A DNA stretch of 64,000 nucleotides from Eleginops maclovinus (taxonomy: Eukaryota > Chordata > Actinopteri > Perciformes > Eleginopidae), in the NCBI RefSeq assembly GCF_036324505.1, contig NC_086349.1, positions 21,242,247 to 21,306,246 of the forward strand, read 5' to 3'. The notes under the pieces were generated by a model. The model searched no databases. It saw only the letters and a program-made list of their open reading frames with translations, and was not told where the DNA came from. The first letter of the stretch is position 1; each line of letters opens with the position of its first letter. The translations under genes were made by a program, and so were the position numbers. Positions 50,545 through 64,000 of this stretch are shown in pieces.

Positions 50545-51797
50545 ATGACCGCTCATTTAAAGCTTCCTGTGAAAAATCAGGATGGATTGGAGCTTGAGAA
50601 AATAGAGGACCATGTGTGTGATGGTATGTTGTTTGTCTGATCAGGCTAAATACCGCTTGAATGAAGTTATTGTTAGTCACAACCAGAATAAAACTGCAGT
50701 GTGATTGATGGATGAGGTGGAGGAGTATATTTTCACACAGTATTTATTTTCCTCCTGCCCAATTTAATCCAGGAAACTAGATCCAAATAAAAGCTTGCAA
50801 ATCAATAATCTCTCCTCGCTGAAGTTTTATTGAGCAAGCCTCCTCCATTATGCGCTTCAAGTCTCACCTCCCTGAAATAATGCATGTTAATGGTGCCCTG
50901 AATTATTAAAACTGCCTCATAGAGGATCTGAGTAACTTATCTAACATATACAACACTGTGAGGGGAACCATCAGTGCTTTCCTATGATTTTTTTTCCCAA
51001 ATCATTAATTCTTTCAAAGGCAGCATCCCTCAGACAGTGATGGAGAATCCACCCAGAAAGATGACGGGCAGGTCGGTCAGTGCTGTGTGCAGACTGAGCA
51101 CCATTTCAGAACAAGAACAAGACAAGCTAGACACCGATCCCAGTTCCCGTGATCCCCTGGGTGGCAGTGAGTGGGGCGGATCCGGCTTCTCCATGTGTTC
51201 CGACAAGTTGAAGAACAGCAGCAGTCATTTGTCCTCTGATGATTCATACCAGCCAGGAGGTGGAGGTACTGTTTTTATAATACTCCTTAAATACAACACT
51301 TGATGAAGTAGGAATCATTGAAACTGTGGTGTCATTAACAAGATTATAAAGGGTGTATGTAGTTGATATTTATATTTAGGTGGACTGGATGACCCATCCC
51401 AGTTCAGAAATTAAACTGTCAATAACATGTTTAAACAATCCTTAAAATCATCTTTAAATAAAATCTGTACTTCATTGGTAGCTGGTTTAATATTTATTTA
51501 ATATTCCATTCTTCTACCTCGTAATTGCAACCAGATGACTGTGCAGGACTTCTCCTCGCCTGCCTGCATTGCCGTTTCCATGAGTTTTTGTTTCTCATAC
51601 CGGATACATGTGAGAGGGCCGTGAGTCGCTGTTTCCCCTCTTACAAATACATCACAGCGTCCAGTGAAAGAGAGCATCAGGGACAGGAATGCTGCAATTA
51701 CAAGCTGGAACTGGACTGTAACTGCTGTGGCTCCTGTCAGGACGCAGGAGAACTCATAGAGCTGGCCATGGAGATATCAGAAGTCTGCTATCGCTGA
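50545..51797 (+). CDS. mdfic2: MyoD family inhibitor domain-containing protein 2, 3 exons
   Basis: Members of the MDFI/MDFIC family carry a cysteine-rich C-terminal I-mfa domain and bind transcription factors or, for MDFIC, Piezo channels; the role of MDFIC2 itself is poorly known. Exons are 50545-50623, 51020-51265 and 51535-51797. The phases agree and give 195 residues. The N-terminal half is hydrophilic and Ser-rich (SSSHLSSDDSYQPGGG). The I-mfa-like domain starts at about residue 109 with DDCAGLLLACLHCRFHEF, followed by CERAVSRCFPSYK, CCNYKLELDCNCCGSC and a final ELAMEISEVCYR. It has fewer cysteines than MDFI or MDFIC, as expected for the diverged MDFIC2 branch. Its place between foxp1 and mitf matches the vertebrate gene order and supports the name. 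A poly(A) signal AATAAA lies at 52151-52156. Confidence 0.85.
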
Positions 51798-52156
51798 GGA
51801 ATGACTTCAAACTTAACCACAAACATTATAAATCTTGAATGCTCAACAAACCGAATTACCGTCTTGTCTTATAAACACAAATTGCATGAATTCTTGTTTT
51901 TTTTGTTATCATGTTTATAAAGCACTGAATGCACCAAGATACATTTCTGATCTTCTGCTACATTATGAACCATCCAAAACTCTCAGGTCTTCTGGGATGG
52001 GTCTGCTTTCTGTCCCCAGAGTCACCGAACTAAACATGGAGAAGCAGCGTTCAGTTAATGTGCTCATATGTCATTTTTAATGTGTTTCTGTTGCACTATA
52101 TCTTAATGAATGTAATGTTTGCCTTGTGTTGAAATGTGTTATAGCCTATTAATAAA

Positions 52157-53790
52157 CGCGCCTTGCCTCATGGGAAATTCATATGGTGTGTAGCTTTTGT
52201 GCTTCCTCTTAACTCACCCACCAAGAACTGCCCTGTGTGTGATTGAGGAGAGGAGAGTGCAAGTTGAACCATTTTCTATGTCCTTTTGACCGACATCCAG
52301 TACCTTTTCAGTGTCATTCCATAAAGCATGACGGCTATTGGATGTTAAAATGTTAGTACAGAACGGAAATAGATTGATATTATGCATAAACATGACTTTC
52401 TATCGTAAACTATTGTAAGAAACGACCCTATAATACATCATATTAATGGGTTTAAATGTTCACATTCCATTACAAATAAATAAAATGAGGGTGCTACACA
52501 CAAGGAATTATAATACAGCATAATGTCCTGCCAATTAAAAAAGTTTTCACCTGTATTTTTCAATAGGTTTTGACTTAAGAGGAAACTAAAGATTAAGCAT
52601 TGTGCTCTTTCTGATGGACTGTTTTAAATATCATCTCAAAATTGATCCAGCAGAACGAGAGATGTTTCACTTTTATATTTGATAATAACTTTGTACTGAG
52701 TGGCTATGCAAATCAGAAGGAGGGGCTCATTATCATAAAAAAAACCCTGCCAAAATCTCGCTCCAAGCTGAACTCAAAAGTTGGCAGCCCTGGCGAACAC
52801 TGTTTACCTCAAAGGAACAGGAGGCTGGTTGCTACGTTTCTTTATCGCATTGGGTCGGTGTAATTCACTGTTGCCTACTGCTAACCATGTGTGAAGCTCA
52901 ATTAATGTTTCCCATTGTTTTTCTGATTTTTCTGCAGACATGATTATCTTGCAGTTCCTGAATGCTGTGCAACAAAAACTTTGAGTGCTGAGACCATAAT
53001 TATGTTGTTGTAGATGGTAATGTTGTTCCAAACAGAAACTAATTGTCTTGTTGCTGTGGATTCAAACACTATTTGACAGCCTTTCTTTGACAAGCTATGT
53101 TGTCAAGATATTAAAATGTGTGGATTTATTAGGATCTTGTGCACACAGGATAATTGTGTCACAATGCTTTAATCTTATCCTCAAGAGTTTATAAAATAAT
53201 ACTTCAGGAGTTCCTAAAATATCTGACAGGCACTTAAACACTGCAGCAGCAAAGACCAATGTTTTCTTGCAAGTTTATTAACAAGATGTATAAGAAATAG
53301 AGGCAACCAAATGAGATGTATACCCTTTCCCTAACACCTCTCAAGTCCTTTGAAGCTGATTAACACACTGTACTGAAATGACCTCAGTTCTAAAGCATAG
53401 CACATTGCATTAACATTTTTCTGAGAATTATTTTTCCTTGTTTTCAAAATGTGTACAATTTCCGCCTGTTTGCTCGGTAACAATGCAAATAGGCAGTTCA
53501 AGTATTACCACACAAACACTGTTTATTAGAAACAGCAAGCTTGTTGTTACAAAAACAACATGCTTGCTTAACGTCAACTGAGCTGACACTTCTCTAGCTA
53601 CAACTTTCTAAAGATGATTTACAGAGAGGCGAGCCTCTTCACTTTCCTATGCAGCTTACACATTGTGCAATAGCGTCTGAGTAGATCTGTTATTATATAT
53701 AGGCATATGAAGTGAACATTTACTAATTACATTTGTATGTTTCCATCTTGTCTGACTGCACAGAGGATTTTGCCAGTTGCTGCATGGATA
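52157..53790. other. Intergenic DNA after mdfic2
   Basis: AT-rich sequence with no supported exon, repeat family or RNA gene. Short open frames have no recognisable motif. Confidence 0.5.
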
Positions 53791-53979
53791 GGCGGTGAAC
53801 ATGACCCTCAACCTCACGGTGTATGTTGCCCACCAGAGGGGGCTACTCACAGCAGTCAACAGGGGCCTGTCTCAAACCGCTGTACAACCTCGCCCTGGTG
53901 CACAAATCCGCCAAGGAGCATCTGAAGACCTCTGATGGCTCTCTGAGGATGTCTCTCCTCACAGGGCTGGGACCTGCAG
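53791..53979 (+). pseudogene. Unidentified exon-like segment, frame broken once
   Basis: Between GCATGGATAG and CTGCAG|GTATAA, possible acceptor and donor sites, lie two adjoining open stretches with protein-like composition in different frames. They are MTLNLTVYVAHQRGLLTAV from 53801, and ACLKPLYNLALVHKSAKEHL onward to LRMSLLTGLGPA. Dropping one G from the run at 53862-53865 would put both in one frame. I do not recognise the family and found no partner exon on either side. It may be a relic of a lost gene or retrocopy, an exon of a plus-strand gene, or chance. Confidence 0.3.
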
Positions 53980-62836
<8,857 letters not shown>

Positions 62837-64000
62837 TTTAAGTAAAGTGATCCTTCTTATTTAAAACTTCTCTGTTTAACTGTCTATCTATTCTATCTAT
62901 CTTCTATCTAAACTAAGAAGTGCTGCAGCTGCTTCCCTCTTGCGTGCGCGGGAAGACTAAGCCTTGCTAAGGATAGGCACCACCAGCTCATCTTTTAAAG
63001 ACAAGAAAGGTCATTAGTTATGCATATCAGGGAAGCACAATGAGCTTTTTCAAATTTGTTTTGTTTTATGTAAAATCTGAATTTATCACTTGATGTCAGG
63101 ATGTGCTGCTAACAGTTAGTGCCTTTGTTTTGCAAGGCCACCTCTTTTACTGAAACTTGCCTGAGGCTGTTGCTTTGCCGCATCCACTTTTTTAACCCTG
63201 TGGATGCTAGGCAGTTCAACACGGCAAGAAATAATAACGTTTTTGTCTGCAGCAGCTTGCCTCTAAATGTCATATCTAATCGGGAACAACAGGCATGCAC
63301 GTCTCAAAACCAACAAATAAGAGCCAAGGCTACTTTTCTTTTTACGTTTATATATTTGTTCTGCTTAAGCTCAGAGGATTTGGGTTCATTAACAGAGCTG
63401 ACGGGGTCACAGGCTCTTGACAAACTCTTAGCTACTTCTGACATTTCCTCTGCTTCTGTTAAAACTCCATTGGACTGCACTCTACAGATGGTTATTATAA
63501 AACATGCAGACTGAGAAAAAGGGGGAAAAAAATGCATTGACACATCTATTTCTGGGCACGGATACTCAACATGTGACTGCTAATTGAACAGAGTGATGAT
63601 GAAGATAACAATTTGAGCACTTTGGGTTGATCAATATATACATTTTATACAGAGATAGTGATATGAGACTAAATATCCTCTTACATTTTTGATGTTCTTA
63701 TCTGTTTTCCTTTTTCAAAATGATCTTTAACAGTAAAATGATGTACTTATAAAAACGTACTCAACTGCTCTAGAGGTTTTATCATTTTTTTATCCAATTA
63801 GCCATTGTCTCCAAATGTCATTTTGTAAATATTTTGTGAAAGCACCCAACAACAACCAGACAACATCGTTGCAATATCAATATTGGTCCGAAATATTCTA
63901 AATTTCTGATTTACTATGTGCACGTTTGTAATCTGTGTATCCTTTAGAGAGTTTATGACCTGTCACACCTGTCCACTCTTTGACTGTACCTCTCATGTGA
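62837..64000 (-). promoter_or_regulatory. mitf: mitf M-promoter region
   Basis: This is the sequence upstream of the M-type start codon. A TATA-like TTTAAAA (minus strand, 62993-62999) would place transcription start near 62965 and give a 5' leader of about 130 nt. The leader holds a CAGCTG E-box. Two CATGTGA E-boxes of the class MITF itself binds lie further up, at 63570-63576 and 63994-64000. No exon of another gene is seen. The assignment as promoter follows from position; factor binding is inference. Confidence 0.5.

Overview
The window is nuclear DNA from a ray-finned fish, almost certainly a percomorph-type teleost. Genes are split by short introns with GT-AG borders. There are long CA/TG microsatellites, a Tc1-like transposon, and tRNA-derived SINEs of a teleost type. 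The protein-coding exons match vertebrate families residue by residue. From right to left the gene order is mitf, mdfic2, foxp1, eif4e3, ppp4r2. This is the conserved vertebrate neighbourhood of human chromosome 3p13-p14, with the relative orientations kept as I remember them, so the forkhead gene is named foxp1 rather than foxp2 or foxp4. No prokaryotic operons, CRISPR arrays or viral cassettes are present.

Layout. (1) 1-18.5 kb: no gene I can defend. It holds a MITE-like element, two perfect hairpins, a long CA repeat, GA-rich and G-run DNA, and one weak candidate exon. (2) 18.5-20.3 kb, minus: oard1, a complete five-exon macrodomain gene with a TCTCGCGAGA promoter element. (3) 21.05-21.41 kb, minus: two decayed 3' exons of a guanylate-cyclase-activating-protein (guca1) gene. 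(4) 22.5-24.65 kb: a Tc1/mariner copy with an intact 340-aa transposase and long terminal inverted repeats, then a terminal fragment of another DNA transposon, then a SINE. (5) 25.0-29.2 kb, minus: ppp4r2, eight coding exons. (6) 30.6-34.3 kb, plus: eif4e3, seven coding exons, divergent from ppp4r2. (7) 36.8-49.8 kb, plus: foxp1, one non-coding and fifteen coding exons, with a SINE in an intron. (8) 50.5-52.2 kb, plus: mdfic2, three exons. (9) 53.8 kb: an unidentified exon-like segment. (10) 58.0-62.97 kb, minus: mitf with the melanocyte-type (M) first exon, nine coding exons, followed by its upstream region.

The genes do not form one pathway. They sit together through ancient synteny: pigment-cell and neural transcription factors (mitf, foxp1, mdfic2), a cap-binding translation factor (eif4e3), a phosphatase-4 subunit (ppp4r2) and an ADP-ribose hydrolase (oard1).

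The main oddities are two one-base reading-frame breaks in otherwise well-conserved exons: foxp1 inside the forkhead (about 47550) and ppp4r2 (about 26383). In both, one base added back to a short homopolymer restores a family-typical protein and the correct intron phase. They are either assembly errors or real inactivating alleles, and need read-level checking. I see no convincing undescribed biological system. The most useful leads are these frame breaks, the decayed guca1 gene, the intact Tc1 element and the unidentified 53.8 kb exon.
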